Shown here: positions 16,355 through 24,733 of the stretch, piece by piece
Layout: each line of letters begins with the position of its first letter
Numbering within the stretch: position 1 is the first letter of the stretch
NCBI RefSeq assembly: GCF_013030945.1
Contig: NZ_JABBXF010000012.1
Location: 62,001 to 126,000 of the forward strand
Reading direction: 5' to 3'
DNA length: 64,000 bases
Source of the DNA: Streptomyces morookaense
Lineage (GTDB): Bacteria > Actinomycetota > Actinomycetes > Streptomycetales > Streptomycetaceae
Translations under genes and position numbers: made by a program
The notes under the pieces: model-generated
What the model was told of the DNA's origin: nothing
Seen by the model: only the letters and a program-made list of their open reading frames with translations
Database searches by the model: none

Positions 16355-16975
16355 TCAGCCGAGCGGCACCTTTGCGAAGCGCTCCCACTCGTACATGCGG
16401 TGGTCCCGGTTGAGCACGATCAGCTCGACACTGTCGATATGGGCTCGTGCCGGTTCGGCGTCGACGCGGCCAAGCGCTTCGGCCACCGGTGCAACAGGAC
16501 CTCGGGAGTTGCTGTATGCAATAGAGACGTGAGGGGCGAAGCCATGTGCAGTTTCTGGTACTTGGGGCCATACATCCGCAATGGCGGCGCGGATCGCCGT
16601 TCGCACGTCTGCGGGCTGCCGGCTCGGCGAAGCCTCCCACCGGATGGCCTCGGGCGTGATGTCAGGTCGATCGAGCAGCAAGTGAAAGGCCGGTACAGCG
16701 CGCAGACGCGCAGTGGCTGCATCGACGATGGCTCGTGCCTCCTTCTCCGGAACCTCGTCCACGAAGCCAAGGCCCTGCATCGTGAGGTGCAGCCACCGGT
16801 CCGGCACCAGGTCGAGTCCCTGCACTTCGGCCAGGCCTTTACGATAAGTCTCGGCGAGCCGGTGAACCTCCGCGGCGCCCTGGAAGGTGAAGTGCCAGGT
16901 GTAGAAGCGTCGCCCAGGCCGCCAACCCGACCTCCACCACCAGTGGTTGGCCATGGTCTCTGGTTGAGTGCTCAT
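16355..16975 (-). CDS. 2H phosphoesterase superfamily protein (2'-5' RNA ligase-like)
   Basis: 206 residues with the two defining His motifs, HLTM (about 63) and HVSIAYS (about 148), spaced as in the LigT/2H family, which opens or closes 2',3'-cyclic phosphates or 2'-5' linkages. The N-terminus is Trp-rich (NHWWWRSGWRPG). Cytosolic. It starts 14 bases after the XRE regulator ends on the same strand, so the two are likely co-transcribed. Two close ATGs (16975, 16954) are possible starts. Confidence 0.8.
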   Translation of the reverse strand: MSTQPETMANHWWWRSGWRPGRRFYTWHFTFQGAAEVHRLAETYRKGLAEVQGLDLVPDRWLHLTMQGLGFVDEVPEKEARAIVDAATARLRAVPAFHLLLDRPDITPEAIRWEASPSRQPADVRTAIRAAIADVWPQVPETAHGFAPHVSIAYSNSRGPVAPVAEALGRVDAEPARAHIDSVELIVLNRDHRMYEWERFAKVPLG

Positions 16976-16989
16976 GACCTGTCATCCAA

Positions 16990-18456
16990 TCAGTCGGAGC
17001 CGCGGTCCGGCGAGAGGGCGATAAGCCGCGGTGCCGTCGCCTCGCACCAAGCACCGATCTCTTCCCGGAGCCGTACGGCCGGTCGCGCCCGGGAGCAGCA
17101 GGAGCGGGCCACTGTGGACGACAGCTCCCGCATGCGGTGCATGACCGGTTCGAGCCGATGTTCTGGTGCCAGCGACAACACGGGAGCGACCGCATCCGCG
17201 GTGCCGTCTGGCGATTCGAGCAGCAGGAAGGCGGACGCGCGCGCGATGTGGATCTGGGCGCTGGTGCCGTAGGAGTGAGCCGGCTGGCTCTGGAGCGCGT
17301 GATCAGCTTCTTCCAGGGCGCGATGGGCATCACCGGCCCGTGTGAGGACCGCGGCTGCGTAATTGGCGCGCCGGGCTTCCGGACAGGAGAACAGGCCGCC
17401 GATCTCGTCCTCACCTCTGATGTGTTCGCGTGCGTCATTGGCACGGGCAAGTGCGCTCCGGGCTTCGTCGATCGCCCCGAGTTCTGCCCAGGCGTCAGCC
17501 TCCTGAGAGGCCAGGAGCACGGCTACGGTGCCCTGCGGGCGGCGTGCGCTGCCACATCGGGCGTGACTGATGGCGTCACGAAGCCGACCGTCCCAGAAGG
17601 CGGTCTTCGATCGGGTGGAGAGCACCCAAGCGCTCAGCTCCGTGTGCCCGGCCAGTTCGGCGCACAGCCATGCAGTGCGCCCGTGGGTTTCGGCATAGCG
17701 GAGTTGGCCGAGGTCGCTGGACATCCAGGCGAGCATGGCGCAGAGGTACCCGGCCACCACATAGAGATCTCCGGTCTGCCTGGGATGCTGTCGTCCTTGG
17801 AGCAGGCTGAAGGTACGGTTGCGGAGTTTTCGGGTCTCCATGAAGACATGTGCTGGATCTCCGGTGAGGTAGTCCTCGGAGAGGGCGCGGGCATCCGCCA
17901 TGAGCTGCTCAACGGCGATGTCGCCGACGTTTGTTGCCTCGGCCCACGTTGCCCAGTTCGCAGACTCCTTCGCTGCGATGTGGAGGAGTTGGCTGCCGGT
18001 CGACTCCAACCGCAGTGCCGACACCGGCTCCGGGTGGTTGGCTGCCGTTGACCGATCCATCGCCCGGGTGAGGACCCGGCGCTCCGTCTCCGGCATCGCC
18101 TTGCGGTCGTCGAGGTCAAGGAGCTGGTCGATACTGCACTCGTACATCTCGCTCAGAGCAGCCAGGACGGCGATGGTGGGACGTCGCCCGGACGGGCCCG
18201 GCCACTTCTCCCACTTGCCTACCAGGCTGGCATCGGCCGCGACGGCCCCCTTGCCACCGGCTCCTGCTTCGTTGATGCGGTCGGCGGTCTCCTGCAGCGT
18301 CCAGCCGAAGGCGTGCCGCCAGGCTTCACGGGGCCTGAAGGCGAAGCGTGCACGCATCTCGGATGCGATCTCCGCCCGGGGGCATCCGATGACCGTCATC
18401 TCGTGACGCAACCGGTCGCGCTCGGGCTTGGACCCGGCACTGGAGCGAGGAAGCAT
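16990..18456 (-). CDS. Large XRE-family regulator with TPR-like C-terminal region
   Basis: About 488 residues. HTH near the N-terminus (GWTLQETADRI ... LVGKWEKWPG), followed by a long helical region with many Ala/Leu-rich, TPR-like pairs, a common Streptomyces architecture for peptide- or signal-responsive regulators. ATG at 18456 is preferred because AGGGA lies five bases upstream; the next ATG two codons earlier would abut that site. It is divergent from the small gene at 18759 and upstream of the 2H phosphoesterase. Ligand unknown. Confidence 0.75.
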   Translation of the reverse strand: MLPRSSAGSKPERDRLRHEMTVIGCPRAEIASEMRARFAFRPREAWRHAFGWTLQETADRINEAGAGGKGAVAADASLVGKWEKWPGPSGRRPTIAVLAALSEMYECSIDQLLDLDDRKAMPETERRVLTRAMDRSTAANHPEPVSALRLESTGSQLLHIAAKESANWATWAEATNVGDIAVEQLMADARALSEDYLTGDPAHVFMETRKLRNRTFSLLQGRQHPRQTGDLYVVAGYLCAMLAWMSSDLGQLRYAETHGRTAWLCAELAGHTELSAWVLSTRSKTAFWDGRLRDAISHARCGSARRPQGTVAVLLASQEADAWAELGAIDEARSALARANDAREHIRGEDEIGGLFSCPEARRANYAAAVLTRAGDAHRALEEADHALQSQPAHSYGTSAQIHIARASAFLLLESPDGTADAVAPVLSLAPEHRLEPVMHRMRELSSTVARSCCSRARPAVRLREEIGAWCEATAPRLIALSPDRGSD

Positions 18457-18758
18457 AGGCATCCCTGTGACGTGATGGATGCCCACACGGTAGCCGCCAC
18501 GCCCTGGCAAGATGCGCGACTTCAGGCAGGGCGAGGGTGGTTGCGGACCGGTTCTCCGTCCAGAGATGCTCCTCGCCGCAGGTCAGGAGTATGCCGTGCT
18601 GTCCAGAATCCTTGGACTCTGCTGCCCGTGACGCGAACAGCGCGAATTGGGACGGTGGTGAGGCGCCAGAAGGCCCCACGCGGGCCTCGGTTACCTGATC
18701 CCGAGCGGACAGGCACTGCGCATGCCCCTGCCACCTGTCAGCAAACGAAGGCATTCAC
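18457..18758. other. Divergent intergenic region, 302 bp
   Basis: Holds the promoters of the XRE gene (leftward) and the small gene at 18759 (rightward; GAAGG before its GTG). I see no convincing ORF, structured RNA or repeat in it. Confidence 0.4.
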
Positions 18759-19268
18759 GTGACGTACTCGGCCCAACCCATTGACCCCCGCGTGTCCGGC
18801 GGTGCCGCAGCCCTCTGGCTCGTTTCGCGGGAGACCCGTCCGAGCGACGCCCGCGAGTCCTGGGCAAGAGGCATGACCGCCACGTTGCAGGTCGGCCTGC
18901 ACTTCGACGTCGTCCAGCTCCCCTCCGGGGTGGTGGAACGTGGCATTCACGGCATCAAAGACCAGGCCGGGATCCAGGATCACTTCCTTGCGGTCGGCAT
19001 CACCAGCGCCGTCATCGTCTCCCGTACGCAGGCCCGGTACTTCCTGCTCGTGCCGCCCCGCACATCACGGGACTGGTCAGAGCCCGGCACCCAGTGCATC
19101 GGCGCCGATCACCCCGTCAACTACCTCGGAGTTCCCGCCCCCACCCGCAGGGAACCACCCGGCGCCTACTGGCTCCTGCCCGCCCCCGACGACAGCCGCA
19201 TGCTGTGCGACCCGATGAAGGTCCGCGTCCTCATCGGCAAGTCCAAGCACCGGCAGGGACAGGGGTGA
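18759..19268 (+). CDS. Conserved-looking hypothetical protein
   Basis: 169 residues, not recognised. Features: a hydrophobic strand pattern VGLHFDVVQLPSGV, AVGITSAVIVSRTQARYFLLVPP, and GAYWLLPAPDDSRMLCDPMKV, giving a mixed alpha/beta cytosolic protein without signal peptide. The terms HFDVVQLP and YWLLPAP recall small prim-pol-associated proteins of actinobacterial mobile elements, but this is only a resemblance. GTG start with GAAGG upstream; the stop overlaps the start of the next gene (TGATG), so both form an operon divergent from the XRE regulator. Confidence 0.6.
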   Translation: MTYSAQPIDPRVSGGAAALWLVSRETRPSDARESWARGMTATLQVGLHFDVVQLPSGVVERGIHGIKDQAGIQDHFLAVGITSAVIVSRTQARYFLLVPPRTSRDWSEPGTQCIGADHPVNYLGVPAPTRREPPGAYWLLPAPDDSRMLCDPMKVRVLIGKSKHRQGQG

Positions 19269-19432
19269 TGGCCAAGCACTGCGCCTGGTGCAAGAAGCCG
19301 GCGATCGAAACCACGGCGATCGACATCGTCGAGGGCGACCAAGCAGCCAGAAAGATCTACGCCTGCCCCGACTGCATGCGACGGTACCGGCTCGTACCGC
19401 TCCACGGTCACCAACCTCCACGGAACCGGTGA
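19268..19432 (+). CDS. 54-residue zinc-ribbon-like protein
   Basis: MAKHCAWCKKPA at the N-terminus and CPDCMRR near residue 37 give two CxxC pairs, enough for one zinc site. Begins inside the stop codon of the previous gene (TGATG), a strong sign that it is translated and works with it. Function unknown; no counterpart can be named from sequence alone. Confidence 0.6.
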   Translation: MAKHCAWCKKPAIETTAIDIVEGDQAARKIYACPDCMRRYRLVPLHGHQPPRNR

Positions 19433-19595
19433 CCGAGTCCGGTCCTCGCGGGGCCTGATCGCGTCGACCACCGTCACCCGGGGTCACCGACGTTCGACCC
19501 TGTGCCATCACACCTTGACAGGGGCGAGACCGCGCCCCATCGGAGCCCGAGCCTCCTAAACTGGAATTACCTCACCTGACTGAGGAGGTCGCCCC

Positions 19596-20153
19596 ATGTC
19601 CACAGGGACCCTTCTGGCAATCATCATCCCCATCGTGGTGGTGCTGGCCCTGGTCGCAGTGGCGGCGGCGCTGATGATCCGGCGTCGCCGGCTGCGCGAG
19701 CGCTTCGGTCCGGAGTACGACCGGACCGTGGAACAAACCGGTGGCCGGCTGGCCGGTGAGCGTGAGCTCAGGGCCCGCGAGAAGCACCACGACGAGCTGG
19801 ACATCAAACCGCTGCCGGACAGCTCGCGCAACCGGTACGCCCAGGAATGGAGCGGTGTCCAGCAGGAGTTCGTGGACCGGCCCGAGCAGGCCGTTCACGA
19901 CGCCGACCGCCTGGTGGCCTCGCTGATGAACGAGCGCGGCTACCCCACGGAAGGGTTCGAGCAGCAGCTCAAGGACCTGTCCGTGGAGCATGGGCGCACC
20001 CTTGAGCACTATCGCGCGGCTCATGAGGTGGAGACGCTCACCGCCGGCGGCAAAGCCACCACCGAGCAGCTACGGGGCGCAATGGTCCACTACCGGGCCC
20101 TGTTCGACGAACTGCTCGCCAACGGCGGCCGGGCCAGGCACGCCCGTACCTGA
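19596..20153 (+). CDS. Membrane-anchored hypothetical protein
   Basis: 185 residues. One N-terminal transmembrane helix (LLAIIIPIVVVLALVAVAAAL) followed by RRRR and a cytosolic helical domain. The domain (about 75-185) contains EWSGVQQEFVDRPEQAVHDADRLVA... and is shared with the next gene, so the two are tandem paralogues. GAGGAGG precedes the ATG. Function not known; the topology suggests an anchored adaptor. Confidence 0.7.
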   Translation: MSTGTLLAIIIPIVVVLALVAVAAALMIRRRRLRERFGPEYDRTVEQTGGRLAGERELRAREKHHDELDIKPLPDSSRNRYAQEWSGVQQEFVDRPEQAVHDADRLVASLMNERGYPTEGFEQQLKDLSVEHGRTLEHYRAAHEVETLTAGGKATTEQLRGAMVHYRALFDELLANGGRARHART

Positions 20154-20185
20154 ACCCGCCCGCTCACGCCTGGCCGGAGAAAGCC

Positions 20186-20647
20186 ATGCCCAGCGAAAAC
20201 GACATACCGGACCGCGAGGAAAGCGGTCTTTCCACCGAGGACCTCGCCCAGCCCTCCGCGGCGCGCGAGGAGGCGCCGGTCTTCCCCGGCGAAGCGACCG
20301 AAGTGACCGAAGCGACCGAAGACACCGGAAGCCGGACGCCCGAGGCCGCGGCCCCCGAGGAGGAGAGGGAGGAGGAGTCTCCACGTCTGCTGGCGGAAGA
20401 GGACGAGGAGGGATACCGCAAGCGCTGGCGGGAGATCCAGAGCACGTTCGTGGACGAGCCGAGGGACGCCGTGCACGCAGCCGACTCCCTGGTCGCCGAC
20501 GTCATGCAGACCCTCGCCACCACCTTCGCCGACCACAAACACGAACTGGAAGGCCAGTGGAGCAAGGGCGGGCAGGTGGACACCGAGGACCTGCGCATGG
20601 CCCTGCGCCGCTACCGATCGTTCTTCAACCGCCTGTTGAGCACCTGA
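20186..20647 (+). CDS. Soluble paralogue of the preceding membrane-anchored protein
   Basis: 153 residues. The first about 70 are acidic and low-complexity (EVTEATEDT, EEEREEES); the rest, WREIQSTFVDEPRDAVHAADSLV to FFNRLL, aligns with the C-terminal domain of the gene just upstream but has no transmembrane helix. GGAGAAAG precedes ATG 20186, 32 bases after the previous stop, so one transcript is likely. Function unknown. Confidence 0.7.
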   Translation: MPSENDIPDREESGLSTEDLAQPSAAREEAPVFPGEATEVTEATEDTGSRTPEAAAPEEEREEESPRLLAEEDEEGYRKRWREIQSTFVDEPRDAVHAADSLVADVMQTLATTFADHKHELEGQWSKGGQVDTEDLRMALRRYRSFFNRLLST

Positions 20648-20677
20648 CATCTGACACTCCTGCAGCGGAAATGATCA

Positions 20678-20705
20678 GTGCCCCGGTCCTTCCGGACCGG
20701 GGCAC
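20678..20705. terminator. Hairpin terminator between convergent genes
   Basis: 12-bp perfect stem (GTGCCCCGGTCC with GGACCGGGGCAC) and loop TTCC, between the paralogue pair (ends 20647) and the peptidase gene (ends 20732). Confidence 0.85.
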
Positions 20706-20731
20706 CGACTACCGACTGCGCAAGCCGCAGG

Positions 20732-22318
20732 CTACTTCGGCGGCTCCGGCGTGGCGTGCGGGGTGCACGTCACGTCCTTGCCGTCCGTCTTGCCCGTGAG
20801 CAGGTAGGCGTCGACCCGCTCGTTGATGCAGGGGTTGACCAGGCCCGTCACACCGTGCGAACCCGCGCCCTGCTCCGTGATCAGCTCCGAGCCGCGGAAG
20901 CGCTTGTGGAGCTCGACCGCGCCGGCGTACGGCGTGGCGGCGTCACGGGTGGACTGGACGATGAGGGTCTTGGGCAGGCCCTTGTGGGTCGTGACCTCGA
21001 CCGGGTTCTGCTGCGGCGTCTTCCACGTGGCGCAGGGCAGGTTCATCCACGCGTTGGACCACGTCATGAACGGGGCCTTGCGGTTGACGCGGGTGTTGTC
21101 CCGGTCCCACTTGGCCCAGCTGGTGGGCCACTTGGCATCGGCGCACTCGACGGCCGTGTAGACGGCGTTGCTGTTCTCCGAGGCGATGTTGCCCGCGGTG
21201 TTGGCCAGGTCCGGGCCGGCCGCCTCGACGAGCGCCTTCTCGTCGCCCGCGCGGTACTTCTGCCAGTTCTGGGCGACCGGGACCCACGAGGAGTCGTAGT
21301 ACGCCGCGCTCTGGAAGTAGTTGATCAGCTCGGCCGGGCCGACGACCCCGCCGATGGGGTTCTTCTTGGCGGTGGCCCGCAGCTTCAGCCACTGCTCCTG
21401 GACCTTCTCCGCCGTGTCGCCGATGTGGAAGACGGAGTCGTGCTTGGCGACCCAGGTCTCCCAGTCCTTGAAGCGGCCCTCGAAGGCGACGTCCTGCTCC
21501 AGGTTGGCCTGGTACCAGATGTTGTCCTGCGCCGGGTTGACGACGCTGTCGACTATGAGGCGGCGGACGTGCGTCGGGAAGAGGGTGCCGTAGACGGCGC
21601 CGATGTACGTGCCGTAGGAGACGCCCAGGTAGTTGAGCTTCTTCTCGCCGAGGGCGGCCCGGATGACGTCGATGTCGCGGACGGTGTTCGGCGTGGTGAG
21701 GTACGGCAGGAGATCGCCGCTGCGCTCGTAGCAGCCGTCGGCGTACTCCTTGGCGAGCTTGCGCTGGGCGCGCTTGTCGGCCTCGCTGCCCGGCACCGGG
21801 TCGGCCTTGGGGGCCTTGACCCACTCCTGCGGGTCGACGCAGGAGATGGGGGCGGAGTGGCCCACGCCGCGCGGGTCGAAGCCGACGAAGTCGTAGGCCT
21901 TCGACGTCTTCGCGTACAGCGGGTTCTTGGTCGTCACCTTGCGCGGGAACTTCATGCCGGAGCCGCCGGGGCCGCCCGGGTTGTAGACGAGGGAGCCCTG
22001 GTGCTCGCTCGCGGTGCCGGTGGCGCGCGCCCGGTCCACCGCGATCTTGATGGTGCGGCCGTTCGGCTTGGCGTAGTCGACGGGCACGGTGACGAAACCG
22101 CACTCGATGGGCTTCTCCAGGCCCCAGGAGGCAGGGCAGTCCTGCCACTTGATGCCGGCCGCGGCCGCGCGCTCGGCGGCGATCCGCGCGCCGCGGGCCT
22201 CTGCGGCCCCGCCCGGCACCCGGCTGTCGGCGCTGGCCGCGGGCGCGGCCAGGAAACCGGCGACAAGGGCGCCGGTCATCACGGTGCCGGCCGCACCGAA
22301 TATCGCTTGACGTCTCAC
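20732..22318 (-). CDS. Secreted tripeptidyl-aminopeptidase-like alpha/beta hydrolase (S33 type)
   Basis: 528 residues. Signal peptide up to about AAPAASA; then the family blocks NPGGPGGSG (oxyanion), FDPRGVGHS, nucleophile GVSYGTYIG, Asp in QSTRDAATPY and His in GAGSHGVTG. Resembles the Streptomyces Tap/SlpD/SlpE exported peptidases that remove N-terminal tripeptides or short peptides and act on secreted proteins. It lies downstream of ureD on the same strand but is separated by about 180 bases with its own likely operator, so probably a separate transcript. Confidence 0.88.
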   Translation of the reverse strand: MRRQAIFGAAGTVMTGALVAGFLAAPAASADSRVPGGAAEARGARIAAERAAAAGIKWQDCPASWGLEKPIECGFVTVPVDYAKPNGRTIKIAVDRARATGTASEHQGSLVYNPGGPGGSGMKFPRKVTTKNPLYAKTSKAYDFVGFDPRGVGHSAPISCVDPQEWVKAPKADPVPGSEADKRAQRKLAKEYADGCYERSGDLLPYLTTPNTVRDIDVIRAALGEKKLNYLGVSYGTYIGAVYGTLFPTHVRRLIVDSVVNPAQDNIWYQANLEQDVAFEGRFKDWETWVAKHDSVFHIGDTAEKVQEQWLKLRATAKKNPIGGVVGPAELINYFQSAAYYDSSWVPVAQNWQKYRAGDEKALVEAAGPDLANTAGNIASENSNAVYTAVECADAKWPTSWAKWDRDNTRVNRKAPFMTWSNAWMNLPCATWKTPQQNPVEVTTHKGLPKTLIVQSTRDAATPYAGAVELHKRFRGSELITEQGAGSHGVTGLVNPCINERVDAYLLTGKTDGKDVTCTPHATPEPPK

Positions 22319-22428
22319 GTGGGACTCCCCCTGCTGGCTACGCCGCTCGGTCGACTGCGGCGTTGATCACGAAGGTCAGGGGGATCCTTTCGCTTCCCTT
22401 GCCACAAACGACAGGGTGTGCGAGCGTT

Positions 22429-22455
22429 CTTTACTAATCCGTAAAGATGACGTCA
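22429..22455. promoter_or_regulatory. Palindromes upstream of the tripeptidyl peptidase gene
   Basis: CTTTAC-TAATCC-GTAAAG (22429-22446) is a perfect 6-bp inverted repeat, followed two bases later by the perfect palindrome TGACGTCA (22448-22455). The stretch is AT-rich for this genome and lies about 110-140 bases ahead of the peptidase start, fitting an operator/promoter region. Confidence 0.45.
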
Positions 22456-22495
22456 CAAGAGATGCCATATACAGCCTCTCTTGCCCCCGAACTCC

Positions 22496-23278
22496 TCAAA
22501 TCACCTTTACCACCCCACTGATGTACGAGAGCAGCGAATCCAGAAGTTTCCGCAGAGCCAGCGCATCCGGCGCCACCGCGCCGACGGCCACCGCCGGTCC
22601 GGCGAGCGGGGTCAGCACCGCCGTCCCCCCGAGCACCCGGGGCTCGGCCGGGCGGTGCTCGAAGGCCGGATCGACGACGACGAGTTGGCCCACGGCCCGG
22701 TGCCCGCCCAGCACCGCACCGCCGTCCCAGCCCGGCACGCCGGGCCCGTAGGCCAGCTCCTGGTCGAAGAGCGGGCGCCCGGCGCGGCGCACCGTCAGCC
22801 GGGAGACGAGCCGGCCCGGCGGCTCGCCCGTGCGGCCGAGGACCTGTTCCTCGCGCAGCACCAGCCGGGCGCCGGCGGCGAGTTCGGCCCGGGTGGCCGT
22901 CCGCAGGTCGCTGCCGCGCGCGGAGATCAGCGGTTCGGGGAGCCAGTGCAGGACGGCGCCGTCGCCGACGCGGAGGGAGGTGTCGTACGTGGCCGGGGCA
23001 CCGGTGCGGCCCGGCAGGGCGATCGTCGCGGCCGTCGTGGCGAAGCGCAGCGCGGCCCCGTCCTCCACCTCCGCGGTCAGCGTCAGCCGGTCGCCGCCGA
23101 GCGGGGCGCTCATGGCACCGACGAGCGCCACCCGCGCCTCCGGGCCGCGGACGCCCGTGCGGCGCAGGGCGAACGGGCCCTGCCCCGCGAGGACGGGCAG
23201 GGCGGTGCCGCCGCGGCCGTCCGGTGCGGCGACGATCCGGGCCGCGGCCACCACGCCCGCGGTGACGGTCGCGGTCAC
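22496..23278 (-). CDS. ureD: Urease accessory protein UreD
   Basis: About 260 residues. UreD (UreH) hallmarks: [37 protein letters not shown], and [15 protein letters not shown]. It is the scaffold of the UreDFG complex that delivers nickel to apo-urease. The GTG start at 23278 overlaps the ureG stop (GTGA), giving coupling; an ATG 12 bases earlier is possible. Last gene of the urease operon. Confidence 0.9.
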   Translation of the reverse strand: MTATVTAGVVAAARIVAAPDGRGGTALPVLAGQGPFALRRTGVRGPEARVALVGAMSAPLGGDRLTLTAEVEDGAALRFATTAATIALPGRTGAPATYDTSLRVGDGAVLHWLPEPLISARGSDLRTATRAELAAGARLVLREEQVLGRTGEPPGRLVSRLTVRRAGRPLFDQELAYGPGVPGWDGGAVLGGHRAVGQLVVVDPAFEHRPAEPRVLGGTAVLTPLAGPAVAVGAVAPDALALRKLLDSLLSYISGVVKVI

Positions 23279-23967
23279 GCGGCCGTCCATGCGGCGAGCT
23301 TGCCGCGCACCCAGTCCCGTACCGGGCCGACGCCGTCCTCCGCGGTGAGCGCCGTGAACGCGACGGGCAGGCCGCCCCGTTGGGCCTCGGCATCGCGGGC
23401 CATGACCTCCAGATCCGAGCCGACGTACGGCGCGAGGTCGGTCTTGTTGATCACGAGCAGGTCGGCGGTGGTGACACCGGGACCGCCCTTGCGGGGGATG
23501 TCGTCGCCCCCGGCGACGTCGATGACGAAGATCTGCGCGTCGACGAGCCCCTTGGAGAAGGTGGCGGTGAGGTTGTCGCCGCCGGACTCGACCAGGACCA
23601 GGTCCAGCGGACCGACCGTGTCCTCCAGTTCCTCGACGGCCTCCAGGTTGGCGGAGATGTCGTCGCGGATGGCGGTGTGCGGGCAGGCGCCGGTCTCGAC
23701 CGCGGTGATGCGCTCGGGCGGCAGCACCGCCTCGCGCAGCAGGAACTCGGCGTCCTCGCGCGTGTAGATGTCGTTCGTGACGACGGCTATGGACAACTCG
23801 TCGCGCAGGGCCCGGCACAGGGCGGCGACGGTCGCGGTCTTGCCGGAGCCGACGGGCCCGCCGAGCCCGATCCGCAGCGCCCGGCGGGTGCCGTCGGGGC
23901 GCAGCGGGGTCGCTGCGCTGTACGTGTGGCGTTGGGGGTAGAGGTCGTCCGAGTGGTCGAGATGCAC
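23275..23967 (-). CDS. ureG: Urease accessory GTPase UreG
   Basis: 230 residues. P-loop GGPVGSGKT (about 36-44), the nickel-binding [13 protein letters not shown], and [10 protein letters not shown] for guanine specificity. UreG hydrolyses GTP to drive nickel insertion. A His-rich tag at the N-terminus is short (MHLDHSDD, HTYS). Lies 28 bases after ureF and overlaps ureD. Confidence 0.96.
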   Translation of the reverse strand: MHLDHSDDLYPQRHTYSAATPLRPDGTRRALRIGLGGPVGSGKTATVAALCRALRDELSIAVVTNDIYTREDAEFLLREAVLPPERITAVETGACPHTAIRDDISANLEAVEELEDTVGPLDLVLVESGGDNLTATFSKGLVDAQIFVIDVAGGDDIPRKGGPGVTTADLLVINKTDLAPYVGSDLEVMARDAEAQRGGLPVAFTALTAEDGVGPVRDWVRGKLAAWTAA

Positions 23968-23995
23968 GTTTCCTCCGAGGGACGGTGGACGGTGG

Positions 23996-24733
23996 TCACG
24001 AGGCGAAGAGACGTACGGGCCAGCCCGCGTGCTGCTCCGCGGTGATGTCGAGCAGCGGGGCGGAGCCCGCGGGGAGGACGCCGATGCCCTCGTAACCCGC
24101 GCGAACGGCGGCCTCCGCGGCCCGGGTTGCGACGTCGTCGAGCTCGGGCGCGAGGCGGGCGAGGACGGCGGTCGCCTGGAAGGGGTCGAGGCCGAGCAGC
24201 CGCACGGCCGCCGTGGCAGGGCCGCTCACGGCCTCGTACGCGGCGGCGTACGCCGCGTCGGACGGCCCCAGCCCGGCGGCGCGGGCGGCTGCGCCGAGCA
24301 CGACGGGCTGGTGGACGCCGCGCGGACGGGCCGCCGCGAGGGCGTCCAGTTCGGCGCAGGGCCAGGCGGCCCGGGCGGCCCGCATCATCTGACGGCCCAG
24401 GCGGCGGGCTGCTGCGCGCAGGGCGGCCGAGGGGGTGCGGGCGTCGGCGGCCTCGTCGAGGGCGAGAGGGTCGAGCCCTGCGGCGGCGGCCGCCGAGATG
24501 CCTGCGGCCGTGAGACCTGCGGTCCACAGGCGGCCGCGGCAGAACGTCTCCAGTGACGCGGCGTCCGTCAACCTGCCCGCCTTGACGGCGGCTTCGGCTC
24601 CGCCGGAGTGGGCGTGGCCGCCGGCGGGGAAGCGGCCGTCGGCCAGGATGAGCAGTGCAGCGCGGGTCCGTTGTGGCTGGTCGCGCAGTTCCCCGCGCCC
24701 CTTACGGGGCGCCATGTCCGAGGTTTTTTCCAT
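23996..24733 (-). CDS. ureF: Urease accessory protein UreF, with a repeat-derived N-terminus
   Basis: 245 residues. UreF core [28 protein letters not shown] begins at about residue 26. The preceding residues ([15 protein letters not shown]) are encoded by an interspersed repeat also found in non-coding gaps of this window, so the family N-terminus has been replaced or extended in frame. ATG at 24733 overlaps the ureC stop (TGATG), supporting translation through the repeat. UreF bridges UreD and UreG in metallocentre assembly. Confidence 0.9.
   Translation of the reverse strand: MEKTSDMAPRKGRGELRDQPQRTRAALLILADGRFPAGGHAHSGGAEAAVKAGRLTDAASLETFCRGRLWTAGLTAAGISAAAAAGLDPLALDEAADARTPSAALRAAARRLGRQMMRAARAAWPCAELDALAAARPRGVHQPVVLGAAARAAGLGPSDAAYAAAYEAVSGPATAAVRLLGLDPFQATAVLARLAPELDDVATRAAEAAVRAGYEGIGVLPAGSAPLLDITAEQHAGWPVRLFAS
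24661..24713 (-). repeat. Interspersed palindromic repeat inside the ureF 5' coding region
   Basis: Carries TGTGGCTGGTCGCGCAGTTC and a CGCGCCCCTTACGGGGCGC hairpin, matching copies at 40988-41026 and 41051-41090 and, partly, 35155-35190. Here it is translated. Confidence 0.75.

Noticed and set aside
20300..20340. Short ACCGAAGYGACC repeats as a possible repeat array
   Set aside because: Only three imperfect units inside a coding region, giving the acidic EVTEATEDT stretch.
20678..22366. 562-residue plus-strand ORF over the tripeptidyl peptidase gene
   Set aside because: Antisense shadow produced by GC bias; the minus strand encodes a clear secreted hydrolase.
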